From Dolomedes plantarius (Eukaryota; Arthropoda; Arachnida; Araneae; Dolomedidae), in contig OU015493.1 in assembly GCA_907164885.2 (NCBI GenBank), positions 47,704,723 to 47,768,722 of the forward strand: a stretch of DNA of 64,000 bases, in the 5' to 3' direction. The notes under the pieces are model-generated. The model was not told the origin of the DNA and searched no databases. It saw only the letters and a list, made by a program, of their open reading frames with translations. Every line of letters begins with the position of its first letter. Within the stretch, counting starts at the first letter, position 1. Both the position numbers and the translations under genes were made by a program. Positions 11,314-21,570 of the stretch are shown in pieces.

Positions 11314-11735
11314 TATATTCATATGTCCCCCTTGCCGACTTTTTCAAGATTTCTTTGGATGATAAAGGAGCATTTTTCAGCCTGCTCAATGTCCCGGTTC
11401 CTGTTATGCCTCTTTTCGATAGCTCTTTCAGCAAGGGAATGCTGGTAAATAAGTTGTCCATGACAACATGTGTCTCAGGTGGGTTCTCGCATTTGTCTAG
11501 TAACCCAAGAACAATATCGGCACCTTGGCCTGAATCAGATTTTGATAATTTTGTAGAAGCTCCACAATAAGGTGCAGCATGCAATAAATGACCATTAGAA
11601 GAACACAGAGTTCAAAGTTTGAAGCCAAAACGTATTGGCTTACCTCTTATGAATTGTTTTAGTCCGTGGTGCCAGAAATATGGAATTATAGACTCATCTA
11701 CACTCAAAATTTCATACCAACAGGATAAAAGCATG
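11314..11735 (-). pseudogene. piggyBac-like transposase, middle segment
   Basis: The minus-strand peptide contains LSVDESIIPYFWHHGLKQFI and RGKPIRFGFKL, then, after a stop, HAAPYCG, a Gly/Asp-rich stretch and VVMDNLFTSIPLL. These match the conserved order of piggyBac DDE transposases: DES-x-x-P-Y-F with the first catalytic Asp nearby, KPIRFGxK, then D-N-x-[FY]-T-S with the second Asp. It continues to GTYEY before the Tc1 insertion cuts it at 11313. A stop interrupts it near 11612. The protein would act as a cut-and-paste transposase at TTAA sites; this copy is dead. Confidence 0.8.
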
Positions 11736-12004
11736 ACTTTCAAGGGCAACAATTTATAAAATACACTTTTATAACAATGATTTGAAGTCAAAATTTTATT
11801 TCAAAAAATTCTAATTCAAAAGTGAAAGATTTTTGATTTTAATTCAAACGTGAAAGATTTCCGATTTTAATTCAAACTTGACTATACATTAGCCGGTTGG
11901 TTCGGTTTTGTACCAACGATATATAAGCTTTTATATATTATAATACAAAGCAAAACATGACTTTCGAGCGGCATGAATTTATAAAATGCACTTTTATAAC
12001 AGTG
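11732..12004. repeat. Duplicated segment in piggyBac 5' region
   Basis: The block CATGACTTTCRAGSGGCA followed by ATTTATAAAATRCACTTTTATAAC occurs at 11732-11778 and again at 11956-12004, about 224 bases apart on the same strand. Close by, GGTTCGGTTTTGTACCAA (11906) and GGTATGTTTTCGTACCAA (12252) are also related. These may be subterminal binding sites of the piggyBac-like element (inference). Confidence 0.6.
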
Positions 12005-12291
12005 ATTAATAGTCAATATATAATTTTGAGATAAATCCAAAACTCTAAACTTATTATTTTCTATGTGATGTCAGAGGCATCTTGTTTCACGACGCTTTCA
12101 CCTGAGCATAACGTCAAATAACAACAAGAACTTGAGAGCAAATGGCAGAAAATCTATTTTTCCCATTATCAGTGAACTATTCTTAAAGCACATGAACAAT
12201 ATTGGACAACTAGACACATTTAGTGCAGAGAAAAAAAATTATTCTTAAGCTGGTATGTTTTCGTACCAATAGGCATTAATGGGTTAAGAAG

Positions 12292-12570
12292 AAATTTGTT
12301 CCTTTTAAAGTTTTACTGATAATGGATGACGTGCCAAGCCACATGGAAGATTTAAATTACCTAAAGGTCGAACTAATATTCCAGCCACCGAATATAATTT
12401 CACTACTTCAGTCGTTAGATAAGAACATTATAAGTACATTTTAAATTTATCACATCGGGCAATTTTGGCAATGGGATTACTGTAAAATTGATGACAAATC
12501 TTCCGACGTCATAGAGGCATGGAAATTATTCACAATTTTGGACTGTACTTTTACTCATATCTTTATCAAT
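12292..12570 (+). pseudogene. Tigger/pogo-type transposase C-terminal fragment
   Basis: The plus-strand frame reads KFVPFKVLLIMDDVPSHM, then VELIFQPPNIISLLQSLDKN, an in-frame stop at 12451, and on to EAWKLFTI. In pogo/Tigger (CENP-B-like) transposases the order is LL-x-[LM]-D-x-x-P-S-H (second Asp), FLPPNTTSL-x-Q-P-[LM]-D (third Asp), then A-W. The order and spacing match. The piggyBac-type TTAA end lies 5 bases upstream, so the piggyBac-like element probably inserted into this gene; the N-terminal half is not seen on the far side. Confidence 0.75.
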
Positions 12571-12639
12571 GAAAAGAAAATCCGTCAACCTTAAATTCCT
12601 GGTAGAAAAATAAACGGCCTATCAGTCCAAACTGGATTG

Positions 12640-12695
12640 TTGGCCGGACGATGGTCGAATGCCTTGGACGCTGGTACCAGAGTCCGAGGGTTCTG
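12640..12695 (+). repeat. tRNA-derived SINE family 1, head fragment
   Basis: GGACGATGGTCGAATG, GGACGCTGGTACC and AGAGTCCGAGGGTTC match the tRNA-like head of the copy at 48268 (A-box region and start of the B-box). The body is missing, so it is a 3' truncated copy or a rearranged one. Confidence 0.5.
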
Positions 12696-12779
12696 TAGGC
12701 AATTATTAACCTTAAAACAATGGATGCATGCGTGTGTTGGAGCAAGCAAGGAAGACATAGCATTGGCCTTTAACATACA

Positions 12780-13429
12780 TTTATTTAATAATTCACAAAA
12801 TTCAATTAAAGTGTAATTGCTACTAGCACAATATTCTCTTTCATACTTGTATTAACATTTCACATATGAAAACTCACTATACGAGAGGCAAACTATATGG
12901 TCAAAGTAATGATTTTTAGAGTCTATGGGGAGTGTGACATAATATCACTATGTAGAAAATTAATTACCTTTTCAGTTGTTAAATATAAAATATAATTATC
13001 AATATCAACTTTAATTAACTACTATATTTTACTTCATTAATTTATATTATCTCTTAAATTAATTTTTCACTAGCTGCATTAATATTAACTTTGATCGGTT
13101 AACTTAATGAAAAATATAACTGATAATTTTCCAGGTAAAGTTTGAATTCTTAAAGCAATTACATAGTTATTATCTACAATAATCAAATATATCAATAACA
13201 TAATCGATTCTCATATTCGAAATAGCATGGCGATTTGAATCCTTCACTTAACTGTAACTTGACTGATAAACACGTGCAGGATAGAGAATGTATTCATACG
13301 CAGAGTTTTCCTTAATAATAATAACAATGTAATCGCAGTTTTTAGTATTTAGTTTTTAATATAGTCTTTTGCTACAGCTAGCATTTGTAAATTATTTAAT
13401 TATCCCTTCCTACAAGTTTGATTTGATTA
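12780..13429. other. No recognised feature
   Basis: AT-rich, many stops, no repeat seen within the window. Confidence 0.4.
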
Positions 13430-13840
13430 ATATGTGCAAAGGGAGATGCGATCTATTTATCAGAGCGGAAGCATACTAGCGCTTACGAGCTCCAGTCTGT
13501 GTTCAGGCTATGCTTCTATATAAGAGAACGCGCTTGCAGTGACGTGCGCGCATTTTACGAGTGCTTTTTATTAGTGCTTCTTTATAAGAGCAGATTTTGC
13601 AGTTAGAGCATTTTTTGAGGCTAGCATTCTTTATGAGAAAGAAAGAATGTGATTCGCCATAAAGTGCGTAAGTTGTGAGCAGGGCGAGTTCCCTCAGTTA
13701 TTCGGGTCTCCGGATTACTTTTACGACACTGGCTGGCATAAGTCTGTATAAATTATTCTGTCATCATCACCATATCATCAATGAATAAATTATAATTAAA
13801 TTTAAATTTGTACCTGTATTCTTTTGTGTCGATCCTTTAT
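13430..13840 (+). promoter_or_regulatory. Possible solo LTR or retroelement promoter
   Basis: A GC-richer block contains a TATA-like TATATAAGAG at about 13517, followed within 250 bases by AATAAA-type signals (AATGAATAAATTATAATTAAA near 13781) and a T/G-rich tail. Promoter then polyadenylation signal in about 300 bases is the layout of an LTR. I see neither a duplicate in this window nor a target duplication, so the call is tentative. Confidence 0.25.
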
Positions 13841-14835
13841 GTCCAAAATTGCATCATCCAGCAAGAACTTCTAATGTTCCTGATCTGACCAGATTATTGG
13901 GTCCTTCAACTTCATCGCCGAACTTCATCTAGGTGTGTCCAGCTTAAAGCTTCATCATCCATCTTCTCTGCATCGACTCGTTCTACAGTTTCAACGAGTA
14001 GGCCTACCTCCACCTTTCCCTCGTAGCCGGATCCGACATCACGGAAAGGACACTGTGTCAGATGTTAAAATTCTCGAGTTTAGATAAGTATTTCACTTTG
14101 ACTACTATATCTTACGAACTTAAAATTACACAACGCAATAGTATTTCTACCACTATACTTCACTCCAACTATAATTTTCTAATTATTGGTGCCGATAAAT
14201 TTCCCTTTCATTCACCAATTTTGTATCATTTATATCATTGACACCTATTTTCTATCAGGGAGGCACTTACAACAGCTGAAGTATGCAGCGATGAAAGATG
14301 ACATCGACGACAGGGACCCAAAATCATGTCATATACAGGAACATCTTGGCTGGTTACTGGCATTTCTCCTAGACTCTGAGGTAGTCGAGACTGTCTATCC
14401 TCTGACCTCTGAGAAAAAAGTCTGAGATCAATCTGGACCTCCTCTCCTATTCCTTTCGTACTTAGAGGGGCTGTTGTCCGTTTGCAGGGGGACCATTCTG
14501 GCCCGCCCCTCTTTTTCACTGGGCAGTGGGCTGTTTTTCTCTCAGTAGTTCCTGCCTACATTGGTTCCTTATTATACTGACCCTGTCCATAGTCTACGAA
14601 GTACCTCCCCATTATAATTTTCATTTGCAACACCACTCTGAAGGTTTTACTGTGGACCATAAAATAACGACCATCCATCTTGCAATATTTATAGACGTTA
14701 GATCGCTATCACTGGCCACACAGAGAGCTATTCTTCTATTTCCTCCTGGTTTACAAACCCCTATTTACCCCTGCCTCTGCAGCCTTTACAATAGATTTGT
14801 TCTTGGCCACACACCGTGGGGAATTATACCATTCC

Positions 14836-14975
14836 GATTCTACAGGTTCCAGTCCCACTGTTGACATGGATGTTTGTAACCTTTCAGAATGGGGTTTAAG
14901 CAGTAAGTCCCGGTCTAATTAACCATCGCATATCAAAAGTTGATCGTAGTACTCCAAACCAAACCTTAAACTGGA
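14836..14975 (+). repeat. tRNA-derived SINE family 1, 5'-truncated copy
   Basis: It starts in the B-box (GGTTCCAGTCCCACTGTTG) and continues with CATGGATGTTTG, TTTAAGCAGTAAGTCCCGG and TCTAATTAACC to a TCCAAACCAAACC tail, collinear with the copies at 19890, 47865 and 48268. It is a retroposed, noncoding element. Confidence 0.7.
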
Positions 14976-15167
14976 TATCTAATCGAAACAGCTGAAAACA
15001 GAATCGAGGAGACAGAAGAACTTGCTAAGTCTCTAGAAGGGAAAGGTTTTTCATGATATGAATCCTGTAGATATTCAGGAATTACATGATAGAAGAAATT
15101 GCTGATGAAGTATATTCAGTAGAAAGGCATATGAGAAAGATGAAATAAAATAAGTGGACCAAATCTG

Positions 15168-15344
15168 TTATGAAAACCTCAACTTAAAACTAGTTCCGGA
15201 ACATCCGATTTAAAACTAGTTCCGGAGCATCCGATTTAAAACTAGCTAGAACTGGTTTGCCCCAACTTTAGTCCTGCTCGTCCAGTTCAAAGCGGTGGCG
15301 CGGCAATGAATCCGCGCTCACGGACATTCTACAGAACGTTCCTA
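15168..15344 (+). repeat. Direct repeat, left copy
   Basis: TGTTATGAAAAC, then ACTTAAAACTAGTTCCGG-type units, ACTGGTTTGCCCCAACTTT, GTCCTGCTCGTCCA and CACGGACATTCT. The same order recurs at 15568-15722. In this copy the AACATCCGATTTAAAACTAG unit is duplicated in tandem. The spacing between copies is 400 bases, compatible with an LTR-like or tandem duplication. Confidence 0.65.
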
Positions 15345-15567
15345 CAAAAGGGATTTGAATGGTGTATATAGACTTATATATATATATGTATTTTTTTCCT
15401 TACCTTTAAGAACTACTTACCACACTCCAGAGTGCAATTAGTGTTTATTGTGTTTTTGTGTATATTAGTCTGTTATTTGTCCTATGATTTTGAATACTAT
15501 GAAATTTTTGTATTTGTTTTGAGCATTACCATCTTCATAATTTTTTTTTTGGTGCGGGAAAGAGATG

Positions 15568-15722
15568 TTATGAAAACATAAACTTAAAACTAGTTCGGGA
15601 ACATCCGACTTAAAACTATTCAGAACTGGTTTGCCCCAACTTTTGTCCTGCTCGTCCAATTCAAAGCGGCAATGAATGCGCGCGCACGGACATTCTCCAG
15701 AACTTCTGATAAAGTGTGGATA
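15568..15722 (+). repeat. Direct repeat, right copy
   Basis: Second copy of 15168-15344, with one rather than two of the short internal units and without the GGTGGCGC segment. Both copies start at TGTTATGAAAAC. No coding sequence lies in the 220 bases between them. Confidence 0.65.
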
Positions 15723-16238
15723 AAAATTTGGCAACAAGAAAGGTGTGGCGAATTTTGAATTTTCCGGCTCAAGAACATTATGTGGAGTCAGTCCTCGAAT
15801 TTTCTTCAGCAAGAGTGTCCATCGATCTACTTATAGAGAATGCATTTTGAATCACGTGGTTGCACGTGTAGCACAAACGAAATGTAATTAATCTACGAAG
15901 GGTTTTAGGAAGAAATGAATCGATCTTATGTAAGACGATTTTCTGCGCATGTGTTAGATAGATTTATACAAAGGAAGAATTAACCAATGTGATGGATTCA
16001 AGACATCCTAATGTTTGTTGGTCCTTTGAGGAAGAATTGTGATGCCCACGTGTAAATAATTTTTGTGCTCTCCTAGCTTAAGTATTAAATAAAGTGTGGT
16101 AGGTGAATTCTAGTTTCATTCTTTTATTTTTAATGCAATGTGCTGATCTTCTATAATCACGGCCACATCAATAATTATTAACAAAATCACAGATGAAAAT
16201 GCTGAGGTTCAAAGATTTACTCTAAAATACATACAGGA

Positions 16239-16407
16239 CAGTGGCGTAGCGAGAGGGTTGGCAAGGGGGTCTATCATGCCCCTCGCGCCACTCACAGAGG
16301 GGCGCCAAATAGTCTCCAAGACCATTGGACCATTTGGTCTCCAAGACCACGCGGGGCGCCAAAAAGGTGTCATGCCCCGGGCGCCAATTATGCTCGCTAT
16401 GCCACTG
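16239..16407. mobile_element. hAT MITE with perfect 8-bp target duplication
   Basis: 169-bp element with ends CAGTGGCGTAGCGAG and CTCGCTATGCCACTG (15 bp, one mismatch). It is flanked on both sides by ATACAGGA (16231-16238 and 16408-16415), an exact 8-bp duplication as made by hAT transposases. The interior is GC-rich with internal repeats (GGCGCCAA, TCTCCAAGACCA) and has no gene. The ends match those of the 4.7-kb hAT element at 24110-28849. Confidence 0.95.
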
Positions 16408-17089
16408 ATACAGGAAGGCTTGACCTTAGAACAAAGGGAAGTCTGCAGTGGCGGATCACTGCACAGGCGCAATAAAAGCGCTCTTTGGGCCTCCATATTG
16501 TGGGGGACCTCCGATTGTTAGAAGCTTCAATAACAGTTTCATTCTTAATTTCCGCGGGCAAAAGATATTGCCTTCATCTGGACAATATTCCGTCGCTGCT
16601 CAATACATGTTTTTGCTATTCAAACATTGGCAAATAATATTTCGCTTTCCACATGAGAAAATATCTTAAGTAATAATAAATATTTATTGATAGTATTTAA
16701 AAGAATGGACCCCTTTCGGGGGCTTTAAAATGCCTTATCCACGACTGGAGGTGTGTTTTATAAAGTTAGATCCTTCCACTGAAAGAAGCAAAAAAGTTTA
16801 AGAGAAAACTTCACACATACTTAAATCCGTAGAACAAAATTTATAAAGATCTCTCTGTCAAAAGGAAAACAAACAAAAATAACAGATTGTTTGACAAATG
16901 TAATGCATAGAAATCCTAATGCTGCAGTAGATAAGGATATTTCGCCAGAAATAAAACGCCTGTATTAAAAATGTTTAGTAGTGATGATGAAGAAAGACAT
17001 TATGTAGTATTAACATGTGATTCTTTTGATTAGTTATTAATCGTTTTAGTAAGCATTTTTCTCTCAATTATAAAGTTCTAGTACACCTA

Positions 17090-18905
17090 CGGCCCCCCAC
17101 TCCATAAGGAGTATCGGCTTATGTAAATGCTGATGACCAATCGTGCCACAGTAGCCCAGCCGCACAACAGGACCCGCTGTATGGGCAATACTAAGCCAAT
17201 CCGTACGAGTCTAAGTTCAGCTCACATCAAACATCCGCTCTCGGCCCCCACGAGCCAGAGCATCAACAGAGCCAATCCGAGTTTTAACTGTCTGATATCT
17301 TAAATCGTTTTAATTCAAATATTATCAATGCTATTTTCCCACTTTACTACGCAGCCACCAGCTGCGTTCTACATCACTCCTAAGTTTTATTTTATTATTT
17401 AAATAAATTCTTTTTTACATAGTCTACACCACCCCTGCAGAAAATAATACAAACAGCATTAACAAAAGATAAAAGCAGAACTTAAACAGAAGTACAACTT
17501 GTACATTAGTAGTCAACTGACTACACTTTAAAGCTAACTTATCGCCGTAACAAAATTAAATCGCATAATAGCAAATACATAGCAAAACAGAGCACAGTCA
17601 ATTCAAAGCAGAAAAAGCAGTAAAACATGCAACCAAGTCATGCCGCCAAGAGCGACTATCGCCAAACTTTCCTTGTCCCGTAGTTAGTCCTCGCTATTAA
17701 CCTATCGACTTGATCTTTAAGTCGCGGGAAGTTCGAATCAGTAGGAAGATGACCAGCGGAAGCAGGTATCTACGATTCTTTATCCATCCTCATGCAGAAG
17801 TTGACGCAGTTGGCACACCTAAGTGGTCCTATGCATTCCCCTTCATGCGCTCTCTTGTTGCATCTTTTGCACATTTTATCATAATCACAGTGTTTTGCAA
17901 CATGTCCATAACACCAGCATTTATAGCATATTAATGGCCTCAAGTACTCCTTGAAGCCATAGCCTTCCCATCCCATCTTAAGTCTTTTCAATCTTTCTAA
18001 TCGCTTGAAGGTGGATCCCTTCATACTGACAATCCAATTTCTAACATATTTAGCATTATAACTCGTTATCACATTGATATCTTCTGTAAGTTCATCATTT
18101 TGGTCCACTAGTTTCTTTTTTATCTCTTCTTTTTCCCATCTTTCATCAACTCCAAAAATGATAATATGTGGATCCCGCTGCTTTGCCTTTTTAATTTCAT
18201 ATCTTTCATTTAATTCATCAACCTTCCTAAATTCCTCAATAAGTTTATCAATATCATCCTCCTTGCTGGTTCCTATTAGTAGACCATAATTCGCAATCTC
18301 TTTGCAAGCAACTATTCCCACTTTCAATTTATCTGGTTTTAATTTTTCTTGAACATCTCCTTTCGCGTCACTACTGAGGCGATCCTTCTTCGGAAAAATT
18401 GTTGCTACATGTGTCCCTTGCCCTTTAATTGCTGCTTTCTTCTTAACAGGTTTAGACGCAGCTTCTGCATACGTTTTCTTACTTGATTTTTCCTTTAAAA
18501 CTTTTATTTGCCCCAATAAATAAGTAATTAGCAACTGTTGGTCCTTGGTTGCTCTCATAATATCTGCTAAGTCATCATAAAGATTCTTTTTCACTTCTCT
18601 AGTCCACCTAGCTGTCCCAATAGTTTCATTTAGATTTCTGTATCTGGTTTCAACTATTTCTTCAACTTCTGCCCTTGTTTCTATAAAATTTTCCATATCA
18701 AACATTCTCGTTTTTGGCGATTCCATCTCCCCCTCTTCCGTCGTTTGCGGTTCAGCCATAGCTAACCCCCAGGGCCCACCACGTGGAGGTGACGGTAGAG
18801 AATTTAGAATAAGTAAGCTTAGAAATTTCGCTATTAACACTGAGCACCCCACAATAAACTCTGGGCTATTGTTGTGGGTAATAACCCAAATCAATCAATT
18901 AATGT
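17090..18905 (-). mobile_element. ORF1-only LINE-like element
   Basis: On the minus strand it begins near GGGGCCCCTCCCC (18905), has a 5' leader, one open gag-like ORF (17770-18759) and then about 680 bases of noncoding sequence ending near the GGGGGGCCG at 17090. No endonuclease or reverse transcriptase frame follows, where ORF2 would be expected. The 3' limit is uncertain. It is either an internally deleted LINE or a lineage that spreads with ORF1 only (inference). Confidence 0.5.
17770..18759 (-). CDS. LINE ORF1 (gag-like) protein with CCHC zinc knuckles
   Basis: A 329-residue frame from the Met at 18759; the frame is open upstream to another Met at 18894, but those 45 residues are hydrophobic then Pro/Gly-rich and look like leader. 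The N-terminal third is acidic and helical (ENFIETRAEVEEIVETRYRN), the centre is Lys-rich, and the C-terminus carries CYKCWCYGHVAKHC (C-x2-C-x4-H-x4-C) and then CKRCNKRAHEGEC and CANC. This is the arrangement in ORF1 of R1/I/jockey-group LINEs, whose product binds element RNA in a cytoplasmic particle. No stop interrupts the frame, so the copy is fairly young or constrained. The exact clade is not determined. Confidence 0.75.
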   Translation of the reverse strand: MAEPQTTEEGEMESPKTRMFDMENFIETRAEVEEIVETRYRNLNETIGTARWTREVKKNLYDDLADIMRATKDQQLLITYLLGQIKVLKEKSSKKTYAEAASKPVKKKAAIKGQGTHVATIFPKKDRLSSDAKGDVQEKLKPDKLKVGIVACKEIANYGLLIGTSKEDDIDKLIEEFRKVDELNERYEIKKAKQRDPHIIIFGVDERWEKEEIKKKLVDQNDELTEDINVITSYNAKYVRNWIVSMKGSTFKRLERLKRLKMGWEGYGFKEYLRPLICYKCWCYGHVAKHCDYDKMCKRCNKRAHEGECIGPLRCANCVNFCMRMDKES

Positions 18906-19064
18906 TTTGGGGAGGGGCCCCTCTCTCAATTATAAAAATAAAATACTATATTTTTTTCCAACTTTAGGAAATTAACCCTGCTTTTTTTGTACTGGTTCTT
19001 TGTTTTGTATGACATAAATTCGCCGAGCACGGCATTATTAGAAAACGAAGGACCTTTGTTATAT

Positions 19065-19076
19065 GGGGGGGGGGGG
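19065..19076. repeat. G homopolymer
   Basis: A run of 12 G in non-genic sequence. Confidence 0.8.
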
Positions 19077-19889
19077 TTACCTGTATTATAAAAATGGTCG
19101 CCTCAGAAATGAACTTATTGCTAAGTATAGATAATATGTTCAAATGCGCTGGCAGTACCGACAATCCCGGAGGTATAAGCGATTAAATTAGGTGAATTAA
19201 ATAAGATTCATGATAGGATCATAATGAATACAGATATGTTCTTTTTGTCTCATTCGTTCTTCCTTTCATATAATTAATTATATGCATTATTAATCAATGA
19301 ATTATCTCGTCGTTTAGAGGAATCGCACCTTTCTTTATTCTGTAATTTAGTTTTATCAACGTGAAGGAGATTTTTTACATAAGTGTTCCGATTTCTTCTA
19401 ACGTTTCAAATTAATGAAGTAACTACCATCCCACGAAATTTGATTTCGTCTTTAAGTAATAATTTGTCGCATTGTTTAATCTAGTAGAAAGATCTAAAAC
19501 ATAAACCGGACGAAATATAGGATAATCAACACATTTGGTACAGGACATCACTTTGCCTTTGGTGCAATTATTAGATCACAAATTTATTTCAGGACTCGCA
19601 ATATACCATTACAGTTGACAAAGAACCACTTTGACTAAATTCTTTCCCTCTTTATTAAATTTCGATAAAGGCAGTATCTCAATAAATTTAACGAGATTAA
19701 AAAGGGATTTGGAGACAGCGTGCACATTAATATGGAGCCAAGAAGATGACAGTATTAAAGCAGTTTTTCGTAAACAGATTCTTATTCAGATTATTTATTA
19801 GTAATTTAATTATGCCAAAAGTCTTGGTTTTCCTTCAATTCAAAGCTATTTGTAGATTCAAAACTTTTCTTTAGTTCTTAACCATGGAT

Positions 19890-20030
19890 TCGGTTCAGAT
19901 CCCGTGGGTTCGTGTTCCACTGTTGGCGTGGATGTTTGTAGCCGTTCGGAATCGGCTTTAAACTGTAGGTCTCGGTCTAATAAGCCCTCGTGTAGCAAAA
20001 AGTTAACTGTAGCGCTCCAAACCAAACCAG
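19890..20030 (+). repeat. tRNA-derived SINE family 1 copy
   Basis: It runs from a B-box-like GGGTTCGTGTTCCACTGTTG through GTGGATGTTTGTAGCCG, TTCGGAATCGGCTTTAAAC, GGTCTCGGTCTAATAAGCCC and a TCCAAACCAAACC tail. The tRNA A-box half is missing or too diverged to see. It is collinear with four other copies in the window, all on this strand. Confidence 0.75.
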
Positions 20031-20088
20031 TTCTTAACTATAACAAAAAAAATGCATTCATTTGTATTAAAAAAATGTAATGCTATTA

Positions 20089-20130
20089 TAGACATTTGTA
20101 TTAGGGACGATTCCCTAATACAAATGTCTA
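20089..20130. repeat. Perfect hairpin 1 (19-bp arms, 4-base loop)
   Basis: Arms 20089-20107 and 20112-20130 are exact reverse complements around the loop CGAT. It lies 5 bases before a second hairpin with related arm sequence (GACATTTG followed by ATTAG in both). Confidence 0.95.
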
Positions 20131-20135
20131 GGACA

Positions 20136-20170
20136 TTTGGATTAGATGTCCTAGGGACATCTAATCCAAA
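20136..20170. repeat. Perfect hairpin 2 (16-bp arms, 3-base loop)
   Basis: Arms 20136-20151 (TTTGGATTAGATGTCC) and 20155-20170 are exact reverse complements around TAG. It follows hairpin 1 directly. Confidence 0.95.
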
Positions 20171-20329
20171 GGATTAGAGGGAAAGGATAGGATTATCTGT
20201 GATTTTATAACTACGATACCAGCTAACAAATACAATAAGGCAATTTTTTGATTATTTATATATCCACCACCGTCCATCGTCGTTGTTGTTTGCGGGGAAC
20301 TTATTAATGAAGACATTCGAACCAAACTC

Positions 20330-20620
20330 TAGTTGCTTTCAATAGGGCACCGTATAGGTGAATCCACCACCACCCCTGGTGCTATCTCACTTTTGACCGA
20401 GAACCCACAAGGGCGACATCTGGAGGGCTCGTGCCTTCAGCCACCCACTGACGTCATGGAAAAACTTTAAGGTCTACATATCCGGCCTAGACATGAAGGT
20501 ATTTAATGGTGTTCGGCGGGATTCGAACGCATTAAATACCACCTGAGCATCCCAGGGCGAGACCGGACGCGATACAACTGGCGAAGTTCGGCAGCCGGAT
20601 ACCAAGTGTGCCTTGGCTTG
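20330..20620 (-). repeat. tRNA-like SINE, separate family
   Basis: On the minus strand GCGTTCGAATCCCGCCGAAC is a strong tRNA B-box (GTTCGAATCC). It is embedded in an 11-bp inverted pair GGTATTTAATG / CATTAAATACC (about 20479-20523). The downstream part is GC-rich with CGAGCCCTCCAG and GGGTGGTGGTGG. A convincing A-box is not seen. It is called a tRNA-derived repeat rather than a tRNA gene because no acceptor stem can be folded. Confidence 0.45.
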
Positions 20621-21570
20621 TAACTGGAGAAGAGGACAGACAGCTATGTATGGTGCTTACCTGCTAGATAGAGACGCCTTTCGTAGTTTGACAAATGGCG
20701 CAGCATTGTTCCACGAGAGAACTGAAAATAGATCTTTGAAAATATGTATGAGAAACATAATCCTGACGTTACTACAAATTTCAAGAGATGCTAGTGATTG
20801 AACTCTCAAATTTTCTACGGCTATGTTAAGCTACGGGCAACTTTTTCTGACAGTATTTCTCTAATTACACTTGAAGAAAAGCATATTTTTGAATTCTTTG
20901 TTTTGTTTTTGGAAGTAAATCTTTGAATTTCGGTGCGTTTTTTAAATGCATTTAAATTTTTCAAAAAAGGAGCGTATGTTTATCTTTTTTTCCGATCGAT
21001 ACCATTTTTTTTATCTTGCGAAATGAATTCCTAATGACTTCCAACTTTCGAAAAATATATGCGTTTCTATCTTTGAAGTTCTATTTTTTAAGAGGAGAAG
21101 AAAAGAAAAAACAAAACTCAAGATCTTATATTTTTACTTATGACCAACCTTTCATTTAGTTATACTTTTTCAGTTAGTATTTTGCCATATTTCACATTTT
21201 GTTAACAGTAATTAATAAATAATATAATTTCTATAATGGTGAAGGAATATATACGCTTGAAAAATCAGAAGAGAATACTTTCCATAAAACGAACGCTTGA
21301 AGAAAGTTCCCTGCACCTAATGTCTCTTGACAGACGTTATAGCAAGTCTGCAGTACCAGAATCATCGAATAAATTTTAAAAATTTTACCTGTGTATCAGT
21401 CAGATGCAACTCATAGAATACATAGTTAATCCTCCACCGACATTGATTTCATGCATTCAGCATAGTAAGGAATAATTATTAATTTACAATAAATTTGTAA
21501 AAATTACAGAACGCACTGGTGAGAATAATACATAAATGGGACTTGTTGGCCTCATAGTTGGTGAGAATTA

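Larger units (their letters stand above)
9650..12287 (-). mobile_element. piggyBac-like element, degenerate and split by a Tc1 insertion
   Basis: The right-hand end on the minus strand reads TTAA then CCCATTAATGCC (TTAA at 12284-12287), the form expected of a piggyBac end: TTAA target and a terminal C run. The transposase gene remnants lie on the minus strand on both sides of the Tc1 element at 9893-11313. I could not find the opposite TTAA end; the left side runs into the AT microsatellite and may be truncated. The 5' region between 11735 and 12280 is noncoding and partly duplicated, and the N-terminal third of the transposase is missing. Confidence 0.7.

Noticed and set aside
11223..11570. 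Plus-strand 115-codon frame across the Tc1 and piggyBac junction
   Set aside because: It spans an insertion boundary and is antisense to the piggyBac transposase.
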